DNA of 59,717 nt from Elusimicrobia bacterium UBA5214 (GCA_002412545.1 DHVG01000014.1:152285-212001), one strand, 5' to 3'. Shown: positions 15,227 through 23,890, numbered from the stretch's first letter. Made by a program: numbers and translations. The notes: generated from the sequence alone by a model not told the origin.

Positions 15227-16294
15227 ATGAAAACACTTTACATTGGTTCTACTGAACCTTATGCTGGTAAAGGATGGGTAACTTTGGCATTAGGATTAAA
15301 ATTAAAAGAAAAAGGATTAAAATTAGGCTATTTTCGTCCGGTAGGGACTATTCCAATCAAAGTGAAAGATTTTACTACTGATGAAGATGCAGTTTATCTT
15401 AACCGCACACTTAATTTAGGTTTAGATGAAAAATTACTTTCACCTGTTTTGCTTACTGGCGAACTAATCACTAATGCAATGTCTGGGAAAACACCTTTAC
15501 AAAATCTAACTCAAACAATCAAAGATGCGTTCCAAAAAATTAGTCAGAATAAAGATTTAGTTTTAGTCGGTGGTGCAGGTGCTTTCTTAATTACCGGCAG
15601 TGCACTTGGTCTTTCGGGTTTACGGGTAGCACAGATGCTTGAGGCAAAAATTTTATTACTTACTCGCTATACACCAAATATAATTGATGAAATTTCTACG
15701 GTTGCCGAAAGATTAAATACAAGTTTAATCGGACTGATTATTAATGCTATCCCCCAAGAAAAACTTAACTATGTACGAAATATGACTGTCCCCTATCTTT
15801 CGGGTAAGAAAATAAATGTTCTGGGGACAGTTCCTTATGACCGAATTTTAGGTTCCTTAACCGTCGGGGAAGTAACAGAAAATCTCAATAGTGAAATCAT
15901 TACTGGAGAAAATAAAACCAGTGACCTGATTGAACATTTCCTTGTCGGTGCAATGACGGTAGAAAGTGCAATGAAATATTTCCAAATGACTACCGATAAA
16001 GCAGTAATTACTGGTGGTGACCGTAGTGATATTCAACTTGCGGCATTGGATACACCAACTACTTGTCTGATTTTGACTGGTAATCTTAAACCAAGTCAAG
16101 AAGTATTAAATAAAGCAAAGGGTAAAAGTGTTCCGATAATTTTAGTTAAAGCAGATACTTTAACTACGGTAGAGAAAGTTGATCAATTAGTAGGTAAATT
16201 GCCAGTAAGAGCTGAGAAAAAAGTATCCCAAGCAAATAAACTTTTTGACCAATATGTAGACTTCTCAAGAATTTGTTCTGCCCTTGGTGTTTAA
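15227..16294 (+). CDS. BioD-like P-loop plus DRTGG-domain protein (phosphotransacetylase N-terminal family)
   Basis: 355 residues. The N-terminal domain (about 1-210) is a dethiobiotin-synthetase-like P-loop fold; the C-terminal part (about 215-330, with HFLVGAMTVESAMKYF and AVITGGDRSDIQLAALDT) is a DRTGG domain. This pairing forms the regulatory N-terminus of long phosphotransacetylases and also occurs as stand-alone proteins. No phosphate acetyltransferase domain is present. The P-loop reads STEPYAGKGW, with Gly where Ser/Thr is usual, so nucleotide hydrolysis may be weak. The start follows GAGAGG; the upstream TTG at 15167 is the promoter -35 box. Role probably regulatory. Confidence 0.8.
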   Translation: MKTLYIGSTEPYAGKGWVTLALGLKLKEKGLKLGYFRPVGTIPIKVKDFTTDEDAVYLNRTLNLGLDEKLLSPVLLTGELITNAMSGKTPLQNLTQTIKDAFQKISQNKDLVLVGGAGAFLITGSALGLSGLRVAQMLEAKILLLTRYTPNIIDEISTVAERLNTSLIGLIINAIPQEKLNYVRNMTVPYLSGKKINVLGTVPYDRILGSLTVGEVTENLNSEIITGENKTSDLIEHFLVGAMTVESAMKYFQMTTDKAVITGGDRSDIQLAALDTPTTCLILTGNLKPSQEVLNKAKGKSVPIILVKADTLTTVEKVDQLVGKLPVRAEKKVSQANKLFDQYVDFSRICSALGV

Positions 16295-16315
16295 CTCTCT
16301 TCTTATCAATTAAAC

Positions 16316-16344
16316 TTGTTTTTCTATTTACTTTTTGGTAAAAT
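16316..16344 (+). promoter_or_regulatory. Promoter of the tRNA-tilS unit
   Basis: TTGTTT (16316-16321), 17 bp, TAAAAT (16339-16344), about 30 bp before the tRNA. Confidence 0.55.
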
Positions 16345-16373
16345 AAAAAATAGATTTTCCTTACACTTTTTAA

Positions 16374-16448
16374 GCCAGGGTAGCTCAGACTGGTCAGAGC
16401 GAGCGCTTCATAAGCGTTAGGTCGTGGGTTCAAATCCCACCCCTGGTA
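16374..16448 (+). tRNA. tRNA with CAT anticodon (elongator Met, or Ile2 needing lysidine)
   Basis: 75 nt cloverleaf read by eye: acceptor GCCAGGG/CCCTGGT (G1-T72 wobble), D arm GCTC...GAGC, anticodon stem AGCGC/GCGTT around TTCATAA, T arm GTGGG TTCAAAT CCCAC, discriminator A. CCA is not encoded. The three G-C pairs typical of the initiator anticodon stem are absent, so it is not tRNA-fMet. It is the only RNA gene seen here and lies 158 bp before tilS, whose product modifies CAU tRNA-Ile. The Met versus Ile2 choice cannot be settled by inspection. Confidence 0.92.
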
Positions 16449-16567
16449 AGAAATACAGTAATTGAGTGAATTAGTAATTAAGTGATTGGTAGAGGCAACT
16501 GCAAAACCCTACAATTATTGTATCACAGTAGTAATTGTGATACCATTATTTTCCTACCGTAAGTCAA

Positions 16568-16596
16568 CCCCATTAGAAATTCTATTTCTAACGGGG
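16568..16596 (+). promoter_or_regulatory. Hairpin occupying the tilS ribosome-binding site
   Basis: CCCCATTAGAAAT and ATTTCTAACGGGG form a 12-pair stem with one mismatch and a 3-nt loop, ending 10 bases before the tilS ATG. The only SD-like bases (GGGG) lie in its 3' arm. Upstream, TATCACA/TGTGATA and GGTAG/CTACC stems (16480-16555) suggest a larger folded leader after the tRNA. Confidence 0.6.
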
Positions 16597-16606
16597 TAAA
16601 CCAACA

Positions 16607-17599
16607 ATGAGAAAAATAGTTTTTGAGAAAGTTATAAAAACAATTAAAAAATATGAACTTCTCTCTAAAAATGACCGGGTAATTATTGCCATTTCGGGAG
16701 GGGCGGATTCGGTTAGTCTAACCCATTTATTATCCTGTTTGAGAAATAAATATTTACTTAAACTTCATTTATTACATTTTCGTCACGGGTTACGGAATAA
16801 AAAAGAAGAAGAGAAAGACCTAAAAATAGTAACAAATTTGGCAAAAAAATTGTTTCTACCTCTGACCGTGAAGAAAATTAAAGTGAGAGAATTCGCCCGA
16901 GAAAAAAAGATTGGTCTTGAAGAATCAGCACGCATTTTGCGTTATCAGTATTTGACCAAATTTGCTAAAGAACATAATTTTAATAAAATTGTTACCGGAC
17001 ATACTCTTGATGACCAAGCAGAGACGGTTCTCTTCAACCTTATCCGTGGTGCTGGTTTGACTGGTTTATCTGGTATCCCAGTATATCGGGAAGAAAATAC
17101 AATTGGTATTATGCGTCCATTATTGAAAGTAACAAAAAATGAAATTCTGCAGTATTTAAAAAAAGAGAATTTATCTTACTCACAAGATTTGACTAATTTA
17201 CAGTTGAATTACACACGGAATCAAATTCGCTATGAACTTCTTCCCTTACTGGAAAAATATAATCCGCGGATAAAAGAACATCTTGCCAATTTAGCCGAAA
17301 CGATTACTCAGGGTAAAATTCTTGAGGATAAAGAACTAAAAAAAATTATACCTTCTCTGGTCAAGAAACAAAAGACAAAAATAAAATTTGATTTAAGAAA
17401 ATTTCTGTGCTATAATAAAAACAATCAAAAAGAGGCAATCAATTATCTACTTGAGCATTATGGCAGGAAGAGTTTTGTCCATTTTACTGAGTTAAGTAAC
17501 TTGATAAGCAGGAAAGAATCGGGTAAAAGAATTAACTTGGGTAAAGGTTGGCAAGCCGAGAAAAAAAATAAGTGGATTTATTTTTGGAAAATAAAGTGA
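16607..17599 (+). CDS. tilS: tRNA(Ile)-lysidine synthetase
   Basis: 330 residues, the short form without the extended C-terminal domains of E. coli TilS. The PP-loop SGGADS is at 30-35. HFRHGLRNKKEEEK and TGHTLDDQAETVLFNL, followed by RGAGLTGLSGIP, are the tRNA- and ATP-handling motifs. It converts C34 of tRNA-Ile(CAU) to lysidine so that the tRNA reads AUA. A CAT tRNA gene lies just upstream, possibly its own substrate and co-transcribed. Translation may be limited by the leader hairpin. ftsH follows after 14 bp, a conserved bacterial pairing. Confidence 0.93.
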   Translation: MRKIVFEKVIKTIKKYELLSKNDRVIIAISGGADSVSLTHLLSCLRNKYLLKLHLLHFRHGLRNKKEEEKDLKIVTNLAKKLFLPLTVKKIKVREFAREKKIGLEESARILRYQYLTKFAKEHNFNKIVTGHTLDDQAETVLFNLIRGAGLTGLSGIPVYREENTIGIMRPLLKVTKNEILQYLKKENLSYSQDLTNLQLNYTRNQIRYELLPLLEKYNPRIKEHLANLAETITQGKILEDKELKKIIPSLVKKQKTKIKFDLRKFLCYNKNNQKEAINYLLEHYGRKSFVHFTELSNLISRKESGKRINLGKGWQAEKKNKWIYFWKIK

Positions 17600-17613
17600 G
17601 ATAATTACTCTAA

Positions 17614-19446
17614 ATGAAAAATAAAAATTTACGTCCTTTAATTGGTTGGTTGGTAATTTTTGTTATTTTGCTACTTTTTAGTCAGTCTTTAAGACGGCAG
17701 TTTGTTGAACCAGAAATTGATTATTCTACTTTCAAAGGTTATCTTAAGGAAGGTAAACTTGTGAGTGTGACTATTCGTCCGGACTTAATCCGTGGTGAAT
17801 ATATTGAAGGAGGGAAAAAGTTTCATTTTAAGACCGCTCCTTTAGATGACCCAAAATTACTTGAAGAATTGGAAAAATATCAGGTGAAACAATACCGTGG
17901 TGAAGCCAGCGGTAGATGGTGGTCGGTATTCTTGATTAACTTTGGACCAGTGATTCTTTTAGTTTTCTTATGGTTCCTGATGATTCGTCAGATGCAAGGC
18001 GGGGGTAAGCAAGTACTTACTTTTGGACGGAGTCGTGCGAAATTGTATTCGGAAAAAAAGATTAAAGTTACTTTTCAAGATGTTGCTGGTTGTGATGAAG
18101 TGAAAGAAGAATTACAGGAAATTATTGAATTTTTGAAAGAGCCAGCAAAATTTCAAAAACTGGGTGGGAAAATTCCTAAAGGTGTTCTCTTATATGGTGC
18201 ACCGGGTACAGGGAAAACATTATTAGCAAGAGCAGTGGCTGGTGAAGCGGGTGTGCCTTTCTTTTCGGCAAGTGGTAGTGAATTTGTAGAAATGTTTGTC
18301 GGTGTTGGTGCTTCACGAGTGCGTGATTTGTTTGAGCAAGGACGAAGAAATGCACCCTGTCTTTTATTCGTTGATGAACTGGATGCAGTCGGTAGACATC
18401 GTTTTGCGGGTATCGGCGGTGGACATGATGAACGAGAACAAACCTTAAATCAGATTTTAGTAGAGATGGATGGATTTGACCCACGGGAAGGAGTAATTTT
18501 AATTGCGGCAACTAACCGTCCGGATGTGCTTGACCCAGCATTACTTCGTCCGGGTAGATTTGACCGGCATATTATTGTACCAATACCTGACCTCAAAGGA
18601 CGAGAAGAAATACTTAAAGTACATACTCGTAAGATTAAATTAGTGAAAGAGGTAAATTTAAATATTATTGCTCGTCGGACACCGGGTTTTGTTGGTGCAG
18701 ATTTAGCTAATTTAGTAAATGAATCGGCACTTTTAGCCGCGCGACGAAATAAAGAGGGAGTGGGAATGTCTGAATTGGAAGAAGCAATTGACCGGGTCAT
18801 CGCTGGACCACAAAGGAAATCGCGAATGATTTCAGAACGAGAAAAAAAGATTATCGCTTATCACGAATCGGGACACGCTCTGCTTGCTAAATTGCTTCCC
18901 GGTAGCGACCCGGTGCATAAAGTATCGATTATTCCTCGCGGACCAGCATTAGGTTATACTTTGCAATTACCGATTGAAGACCGGTACTTAACTACACGGA
19001 GTGAAATATTAATTCGCATAATTGTTCTTTTAGGAGGGCGTTGTGCGGAAGAATTAGTATTTGACGATATTACTACCGGGGCACAGAATGATTTAACTAA
19101 AGCGACCGAGTTTATCCAGCGAATGGTTACCGAGTATGGAATGAGTGATAAACTTGGACCTTTATCTTATCGGAAAAAAGAGGAAGAAATTTTCCTCGGC
19201 CGAGATATTATCAAAGACCGAGGATATAGTGAGAAAACAGCAGAAGTTATTGATGAAGAAGTAAAGAAAATCATTGATGAATGTTTAGAAAAAGCAAAGG
19301 GACTACTTAAAGAAAACCGTAGAAAATTGGAACTTTTAGCGAATAAATTAGTGGAGAAAGAAATTCTTGAAGGTGAAGAAGTAGAACAAATACTTACCGA
19401 AGTAGATAAAAGTAAACAACAGATAGTAGGAGTTGGACAAGCATAG
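17614..19446 (+). CDS. ftsH: FtsH ATP-dependent zinc metalloprotease
   Basis: 610 residues. Two N-terminal membrane helices (about 8-24 and 105-124) flank a periplasmic loop. The AAA module has Walker A GAPGTGKT (195-202), Walker B CLLFVDELDAVG and the pore loop FVEMFVG. The SRH arginines (RPGRFDR) are present. The protease zinc site is HESGH (417-421). The hexamer degrades membrane and regulatory proteins. No Shine-Dalgarno sequence is seen. Complete and unremarkable. Confidence 0.97.
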   Translation: MKNKNLRPLIGWLVIFVILLLFSQSLRRQFVEPEIDYSTFKGYLKEGKLVSVTIRPDLIRGEYIEGGKKFHFKTAPLDDPKLLEELEKYQVKQYRGEASGRWWSVFLINFGPVILLVFLWFLMIRQMQGGGKQVLTFGRSRAKLYSEKKIKVTFQDVAGCDEVKEELQEIIEFLKEPAKFQKLGGKIPKGVLLYGAPGTGKTLLARAVAGEAGVPFFSASGSEFVEMFVGVGASRVRDLFEQGRRNAPCLLFVDELDAVGRHRFAGIGGGHDEREQTLNQILVEMDGFDPREGVILIAATNRPDVLDPALLRPGRFDRHIIVPIPDLKGREEILKVHTRKIKLVKEVNLNIIARRTPGFVGADLANLVNESALLAARRNKEGVGMSELEEAIDRVIAGPQRKSRMISEREKKIIAYHESGHALLAKLLPGSDPVHKVSIIPRGPALGYTLQLPIEDRYLTTRSEILIRIIVLLGGRCAEELVFDDITTGAQNDLTKATEFIQRMVTEYGMSDKLGPLSYRKKEEEIFLGRDIIKDRGYSEKTAEVIDEEVKKIIDECLEKAKGLLKENRRKLELLANKLVEKEILEGEEVEQILTEVDKSKQQIVGVGQA

Positions 19447-19464
19447 GAGGTTTTTTTCTTAAAA

Positions 19465-20034
19465 TTGGATAAGAAAAAAATTGAAAAAGCGATACAGTCA
19501 TTATTAGAAGCAGTAGGTGAAGACCCGCAGCGTGAGGGACTAAAGGAAACACCAAAACGTGTCGCTAATTTCTACGAGGAAGCATTAGCCGGGATGAAAA
19601 TTGACCCGGCTAAAGTTTTAAATGTATATTATGAGAAAGAAGAACATGAAGAAATAGTTCTTCTCCGAGATATATCACTTTATTCACTTTGCGAACACCA
19701 TCTTTTACCATTTTTTGGTAAAGCACATATTGCTTATATCCCAAAAAAGGAACGTCTTCTCGGTTTATCTAAAGTTGCGCGTTTAGTAGAAATTTTATCT
19801 CACCGTTTACAACTCCAGGAACGTCTTACCAAACAGATTGCCGATACCTTGATGAAGGTTGTCCAACCACTTGGTGTCTTGGTAGTAATTGAAGCCGAAC
19901 ACTTCTGTCTAACGATGAGAGGAGTGAAAAAACCCGGTAGTTTAATTGTTACTTCAGCAATCCGTGGAATATTTATGAAAGATGCCAAAGCACGTGCTGA
20001 AGCATTAAGTTTAATTAAACTCGCCAAATTGTAA
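19465..20034 (+). CDS. folE: GTP cyclohydrolase I (FolE)
   Basis: 189 residues. Converts GTP to dihydroneopterin triphosphate, the first step of folate (or other pterin) synthesis. Zinc and active-site motifs are intact: LCEHHLLPFFGKAHIAYIP and EAEHFCLTMRGVKKPGS. The start is TTG at 19465; AGGAGG at about 19445-19450 is 14 bases upstream, longer than usual, but no closer start exists in frame. folP follows, so the two folate genes are adjacent, although an inverted repeat and a second promoter lie between. Confidence 0.95.
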   Translation: MDKKKIEKAIQSLLEAVGEDPQREGLKETPKRVANFYEEALAGMKIDPAKVLNVYYEKEEHEEIVLLRDISLYSLCEHHLLPFFGKAHIAYIPKKERLLGLSKVARLVEILSHRLQLQERLTKQIADTLMKVVQPLGVLVVIEAEHFCLTMRGVKKPGSLIVTSAIRGIFMKDAKARAEALSLIKLAKL

Positions 20035-20035
20035 T

Positions 20036-20107
20036 CCCGCCCTTTTGTCTGAAATATCTTGATAATTTGGTAATGATTTAAAGTAAGAGCAATAAGAAAG
20101 GGGCGGG
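20036..20107 (+). terminator. Long-loop inverted repeat between folE and folP, possible terminator
   Basis: CCCGCCCTTT (20036-20045) pairs with AAAGGGGCGGG (20097-20107, one bulged G) around a 51-nt loop, followed by CTTGTTTTTATTT. It may terminate folE transcripts. Its stem resembles those before rpsP and cca (CCCGCACCTT...AAGGTGCGGG). Confidence 0.5.
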
Positions 20108-20109
20108 GC

Positions 20110-20138
20110 TTGTTTTTATTTATATTTTTTGTTAAAAT
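20110..20138 (+). promoter_or_regulatory. Promoter of folP, nearly leaderless
   Basis: TTGTTT (20110-20115), 17 bp, TAAAAT (20133-20138). The expected start site is about 4 bases before ATG 20149 and there is no Shine-Dalgarno sequence. Confidence 0.5.
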
Positions 20139-20148
20139 AACTTCAAGT

Positions 20149-21351
20149 ATGCCTAAAGTTCATATTATTGGAATAAAAAATTTAGCCCAAGCAAAGGAAG
20201 AAATGCAAAAGATTGGTGTTGATAAACAGGGTGTAGAAATAATGGCACCGAAAGCATTATTTTTAACTTTGAAGATTACCAATATAAAAAATCAGGCAGC
20301 AAATATTTTGAAACAGGAAATGCTTGCTCTCGGTGGTGAAGCAGCGGTAAGTTATGAAGTATGTGCATTTAAACCCGGAACATCTTCAGTTTTACTTTTT
20401 GGCACATTACGACAGTTTCATCTTTTAGTAGATAAACTTGTTTGGCAACCTTACGATTTGCCGGAAGTAAGAAAAAAAATTGAAGAAGTGATAAAAAACC
20501 ATACTCTAACCGTAACTCCTGAGAAGACAGAAATAATGGGTATACTAAATGTAACACCGGATTCCTTTTCTGATGGCGGTAAATATTTTGATTTTAAGAA
20601 AGCAGTCGCTCATGCGGAAGAGATGATTACTGAAGGGGCAGATATTCTTGATATCGGTGGTGAATCAACCCGTCCCGGTGCAGAAGAAGTTCCTTTAGAA
20701 GAAGAGATGAGACGAGTTATACCCGTAATTGAAAATTTAGTCAAAAAAACTAAAATACCAATTTCTATTGATACTTATAAATCAGAAGTTGCGAGGAAAG
20801 CGCTTGATTCAGGAGCAAGGATGGTTAATGATATTAGTGGTTTACGTTTTGACCCGCAAATGGCTAATGTTATCGTGCAATATCAAGTTCCGGTAATCAT
20901 TATGCACATAAAAGGTACACCAAGAGATATGCAAGATAATCCGCAGTATGACGATGTGGTAGAAGAAATTTACGATTTTTTTTTAGAACGGATAGAATTT
21001 GCTCTAAATTCAGGAGTAAGAAAAGAAAATATCTTTCTTGACCCCGGTATTGGTTTTGGCAAAACGGTAGAACATAATCTGGAAATTTTAAATCGGTTAA
21101 GCGAATTCCATTCTTTGGGTTATCCTTTAGTTTTAGGTACTTCAAGGAAATCTTTTATTGGCAAGATTCTTGATACGAGTGTGGAGAAAAGGTTAGAAGG
21201 AAGTATTACTACCTATGTCTGGGCAATTGTTCAGGGTGTAAAAATTTTAAGAGTTCATGATGTTAAAGAAACAAAAAGAGCAATAAAAATTACCGAAGCA
21301 ATTCTAAATAGACCGTTAGAAAAGTTTTCAACGGTCACGCAAAAACGCTAA
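20149..21351 (+). CDS. folP: Dihydropteroate synthase with N-terminal extension
   Basis: 400 residues from ATG 20149. The TIM-barrel synthase (about 128-390) carries MGILNVTPDSFSDGG, DIGGESTRPGAEEV, SIDTYKSEVA and GTSRKSFIG. The first 127 residues form an extra domain seen in the long DHPS form of several deep-branching bacteria; its function is unknown to me. It joins pterin pyrophosphate to p-aminobenzoate. The longer TTG frame at 20110 would start inside the promoter. cdaA follows after 15 bp. Confidence 0.93.
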   Translation: MPKVHIIGIKNLAQAKEEMQKIGVDKQGVEIMAPKALFLTLKITNIKNQAANILKQEMLALGGEAAVSYEVCAFKPGTSSVLLFGTLRQFHLLVDKLVWQPYDLPEVRKKIEEVIKNHTLTVTPEKTEIMGILNVTPDSFSDGGKYFDFKKAVAHAEEMITEGADILDIGGESTRPGAEEVPLEEEMRRVIPVIENLVKKTKIPISIDTYKSEVARKALDSGARMVNDISGLRFDPQMANVIVQYQVPVIIMHIKGTPRDMQDNPQYDDVVEEIYDFFLERIEFALNSGVRKENIFLDPGIGFGKTVEHNLEILNRLSEFHSLGYPLVLGTSRKSFIGKILDTSVEKRLEGSITTYVWAIVQGVKILRVHDVKETKRAIKITEAILNRPLEKFSTVTQKR

Positions 21352-21366
21352 AAAAGGGTAGTTAAA

Positions 21367-22167
21367 ATGAAATTTTTTCTTCATCTTTGGGAAAGTTATC
21401 TTGTTCATCTGGTAGATATTTTAATTGTTGCCTATATTTTTTATCGGTTAATTTTACTGATTAAGGGGACACGTGCCTTCCAGGTTGCTTTAGGGATAGT
21501 GCTTCTTTTTCTTTTGACAATTTTAACTCGTGATGTTATTCATCTACATACCTTAGCTTGGCTTTTGGAAAAATTTTGGATGGCCGGAGTAGTAGTATTG
21601 ATTGTTGTTTTTCAACCGGAATTACGCACAGCATTAGCCCGGCTTGGTAGTCCGCATTTTGGGCATAGTTCTTCGGGAGAGACAAATTTTATTAAAGAAC
21701 TTATTGTGGCATTGAAAGATTTTACTGAGCAACGGATTGGTGCATTGATTGTTTTGGAACAGGAGACCGGTTTACGTGAATTTATTGATACCGGGACAAA
21801 AATCAATGGCGAAGTTACCCGTGAACTCCTGCATTCAATTTTTTATCCCAAATCTATTCTCCACGATGGTGCAGTAATTATTCGTCACGGACACATTTTG
21901 GCTGGCGGTTGTATTTTGCCGGTAAGTGATGACCCGGAAATTGCTCGTGTTTTAGGTATGCGTCATCGTGCTGCTTTGGGTTTGAGTGAAATAACCGATG
22001 CTTGGGTAATTGTCGTTTCTGAAGAAAGTGGTTTACTTTCTTTAGCGCGTAAAGGTGAATTAACCCGTGGAATTACTCTGGAAGAATTAGCCAATCAACT
22101 TTTTGAATTATACCGGACTAAGAAAGCAGGAGTATTTACCCATCTTTTCCAAAAGATAAGAACTTAA
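21367..22167 (+). CDS. cdaA: Diadenylate cyclase CdaA
   Basis: 266 residues. Three N-terminal membrane helices (about 15-90) precede the DAC catalytic domain, whose DGA motif is at 167-169 and RHR at 199-201. It makes cyclic di-AMP, which controls potassium, osmolyte and cell-wall homeostasis. The order cdaA, cdaR remnant, glmM matches the conserved c-di-AMP/cell-wall cluster. No c-di-AMP phosphodiesterase is visible in the window. Confidence 0.95.
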   Translation: MKFFLHLWESYLVHLVDILIVAYIFYRLILLIKGTRAFQVALGIVLLFLLTILTRDVIHLHTLAWLLEKFWMAGVVVLIVVFQPELRTALARLGSPHFGHSSSGETNFIKELIVALKDFTEQRIGALIVLEQETGLREFIDTGTKINGEVTRELLHSIFYPKSILHDGAVIIRHGHILAGGCILPVSDDPEIARVLGMRHRAALGLSEITDAWVIVVSEESGLLSLARKGELTRGITLEELANQLFELYRTKKAGVFTHLFQKIRT

Positions 22168-22181
22168 AAAATTTAACTTAA

Positions 22182-22274
22182 ATGGCTAACTGGAAAGAAA
22201 ATTTACCTTTAAAAATTCTTGCTTTAATTTTGGCAATTTTACTTTGGTTTTATGTTTTTAGACAGGGCAAGTAA
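22182..22274 (+). pseudogene. cdaR: Truncated CdaR (YbbR-type) remnant or micro-membrane protein
   Basis: 30 codons: MANWKENLPLKILAL, then a single hydrophobic helix ending WFYVFRQGK and a stop. This is the N-terminal anchor of CdaR, the partner of CdaA, and it sits exactly where cdaR belongs between cdaA and glmM. All YbbR domains are missing. The frame is open, starts 14 bp after cdaA and stops 15 bp before glmM, so it may still be translated as a 30-residue membrane peptide. Confidence 0.75.
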
Positions 22275-22289
22275 AGTTTTCTTATAAAT

Positions 22290-23687
22290 ATGGAACGACT
22301 ATTCGGAACCGATGGCATTCGTAGTATTGCCGGTCAATTTCCTTTAATTCCTGAATTTATAAAAAAAATTGGTTATGTAAGTACAACCGTTCTCAGTGAG
22401 AAATCTCGTCAGAAAAGCGGGAAGATGGTTTTTATCGGGCGGGATACCCGCGCCTCCGGTGAAGAAATTTTTACTTCTTTAGCCGAAGGAATAAATGCAG
22501 CCGGTGGTAAAGTTATTGATTTAGGGATTATTCCTACACCGGGGATTGCTTACCTTACACGCCACCGCTTTAGCGGGGTCTCCGAAAAAAAGAAAGTTTT
22601 AGCCGGAGTGGTTATTTCGGCATCACACAATCCTTGGGAATTCAACGGGATAAAATTTTTTTCTTCCCAAGGGCAAAAACTTCCTGATGAAATTGAACGG
22701 GAAATTGAAAACAAATTACAAATTGCAAATTATCCATCCCGATGTATCATCGGGACGGGCAAATTACAAATTGAAAACAAAGGTAAAATACTAAAAGATA
22801 GAAAAGCAAAAAAAGAGTATTTAAGTCATCTGAAGAAAACAGTACCGAAAAATTTTAGTCTGAAAGGAAAAAGAATAGTTGTTGATTGTGCAAATGGTGC
22901 AACTTGTGAATTTGTATCTAATCTTTTTGCGCGGTTTGGCGCTGGGGTGATAATGTTAAATGCTCAACCGAATGGGGAAAATATTAATCTTCAATGTGGT
23001 TCTTTACATCTTGAACAACTTTGTCAGACAGTTAAAGATACCCATTCTGATTTAGGTTTTGCTTTTGATGGCGATGGTGACCGTGTCCTTTTTTCTGACG
23101 AATTAGGTAATCCGGTTGACGGTGACCAGTTAATGTGTCTCTTAGCTGAAGAATGGAAAAATAAAGGCAAACTGAAAAATAATCATCTTGTAGTTACGCG
23201 GATGTCTAATTTTGGACTTTATGAACTGATGCAGGCACAAGGTATAAAAATCCATACGGTCTCGGTAGGTGACCGTTATGTTTGGGAAGGGATGATAAAA
23301 AAGAAAGCTTCTCTTGGGGGAGAACAGTCCGGGCATATTATTTTTGAAGATTATTCTACTACCGGTGACGGTTTAATTACTGCTTTGCAAATCTTAAAAA
23401 TCTATCAGCAGGAAGGATTACCTTTCTCTAAACTTTTCAAAATGGTAAAATATCCGCAGGTACTTCTCAATCTACCAGTAAAAATGCGAAAAGATTTAGA
23501 TACTTTATCTCCGGTTAAAGAAGCAATTCGGCAAGGTGAAGAAGAACTCAGTCATCACGGACGCATTTTTGTGCGTTATTCGGGAACTGAGCCGCTCTTG
23601 AGAATCCTGGTTGAAGGTAAAGATAAAAATCAAATAAAAAAGATTGCCGAAAATATTGCCTTAATTGCTAAAAAAGAACTAAGTTAA
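22290..23687 (+). CDS. glmM: Phosphoglucosamine mutase with two element insertions
   Basis: 465 residues. Interconverts glucosamine-6-P and glucosamine-1-P for UDP-GlcNAc. Phospho-serine loop SASHNP (S112), metal loop DGDGDR (260-265), sugar loop GEQSGH and phosphate loop RYSGTEPLLR are intact. Two in-frame palindromic elements lie in surface-loop positions: HRFSGVSE (22563-22588) and SRCIIGTG (22737-22755, flanked by AAATTGCAAATT words). Glucosamine-specific assignment is supported by cdaA upstream and glmS downstream. Confidence 0.93.
   Translation: MERLFGTDGIRSIAGQFPLIPEFIKKIGYVSTTVLSEKSRQKSGKMVFIGRDTRASGEEIFTSLAEGINAAGGKVIDLGIIPTPGIAYLTRHRFSGVSEKKKVLAGVVISASHNPWEFNGIKFFSSQGQKLPDEIEREIENKLQIANYPSRCIIGTGKLQIENKGKILKDRKAKKEYLSHLKKTVPKNFSLKGKRIVVDCANGATCEFVSNLFARFGAGVIMLNAQPNGENINLQCGSLHLEQLCQTVKDTHSDLGFAFDGDGDRVLFSDELGNPVDGDQLMCLLAEEWKNKGKLKNNHLVVTRMSNFGLYELMQAQGIKIHTVSVGDRYVWEGMIKKKASLGGEQSGHIIFEDYSTTGDGLITALQILKIYQQEGLPFSKLFKMVKYPQVLLNLPVKMRKDLDTLSPVKEAIRQGEEELSHHGRIFVRYSGTEPLLRILVEGKDKNQIKKIAENIALIAKKELS
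22563..22588 (+). repeat. HRFSG palindromic element inside glmM
   Basis: CACCGCTTTAGCGGGGTCTC; matches 9699-9724 with few changes and the same reading frame (HRFSGVS versus HRFSGLS). Core stem CCGCT/AGCGG. Confidence 0.8.
22737..22755 (+). repeat. CCCGATGT palindromic element inside glmM
   Basis: TCCCGATG TAT CATCGGGA, a perfect 8-bp hairpin. A related unit (CCCCGATGTGCAGTAGCGGGG region, 49740-49760) lies in the same codon phase of the kinase gene (SRC versus PRC). Confidence 0.7.
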
Positions 23688-23691
23688 ATCA

Positions 23692-23865
23692 ACTTTTGCA
23701 ATTTTTGCTTCCGTTCTCTACGCTCCGGCAGATACGCAGTTCTAATTCGCCGCTCGTGGGAGCCCACCCTGTCCAAGTCAAGTTGGCAGGGTCACCCACT
23801 CGCTCACTCATAAGAACTGGATAATCTGCCTCCGCTAAGGTTCACTTCAGCAAAAATGCAAAAGT
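23692..23865. repeat. Three-tier nested inverted repeat
   Basis: Outer arms 23692-23709 / 23849-23865 (ACTTTTGCA-ATTTTTGCT). Middle arms 23727-23743 / 23813-23830 (GGCAGAT...CAGTTCT). Inner ACCCTG (23766) / CAGGGT (23787). It fills the glmM-pdxJ gap. No gene or promoter is evident inside. Confidence 0.8.
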
Positions 23866-23890
23866 TCAGTAAGTTAACATAGAGACGTCT

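Noticed and set aside
16374..16448. Initiator tRNA
   Set aside because: The anticodon stem lacks the three consecutive G-C pairs, and position 1-72 is a G-T wobble rather than the C-A mismatch.
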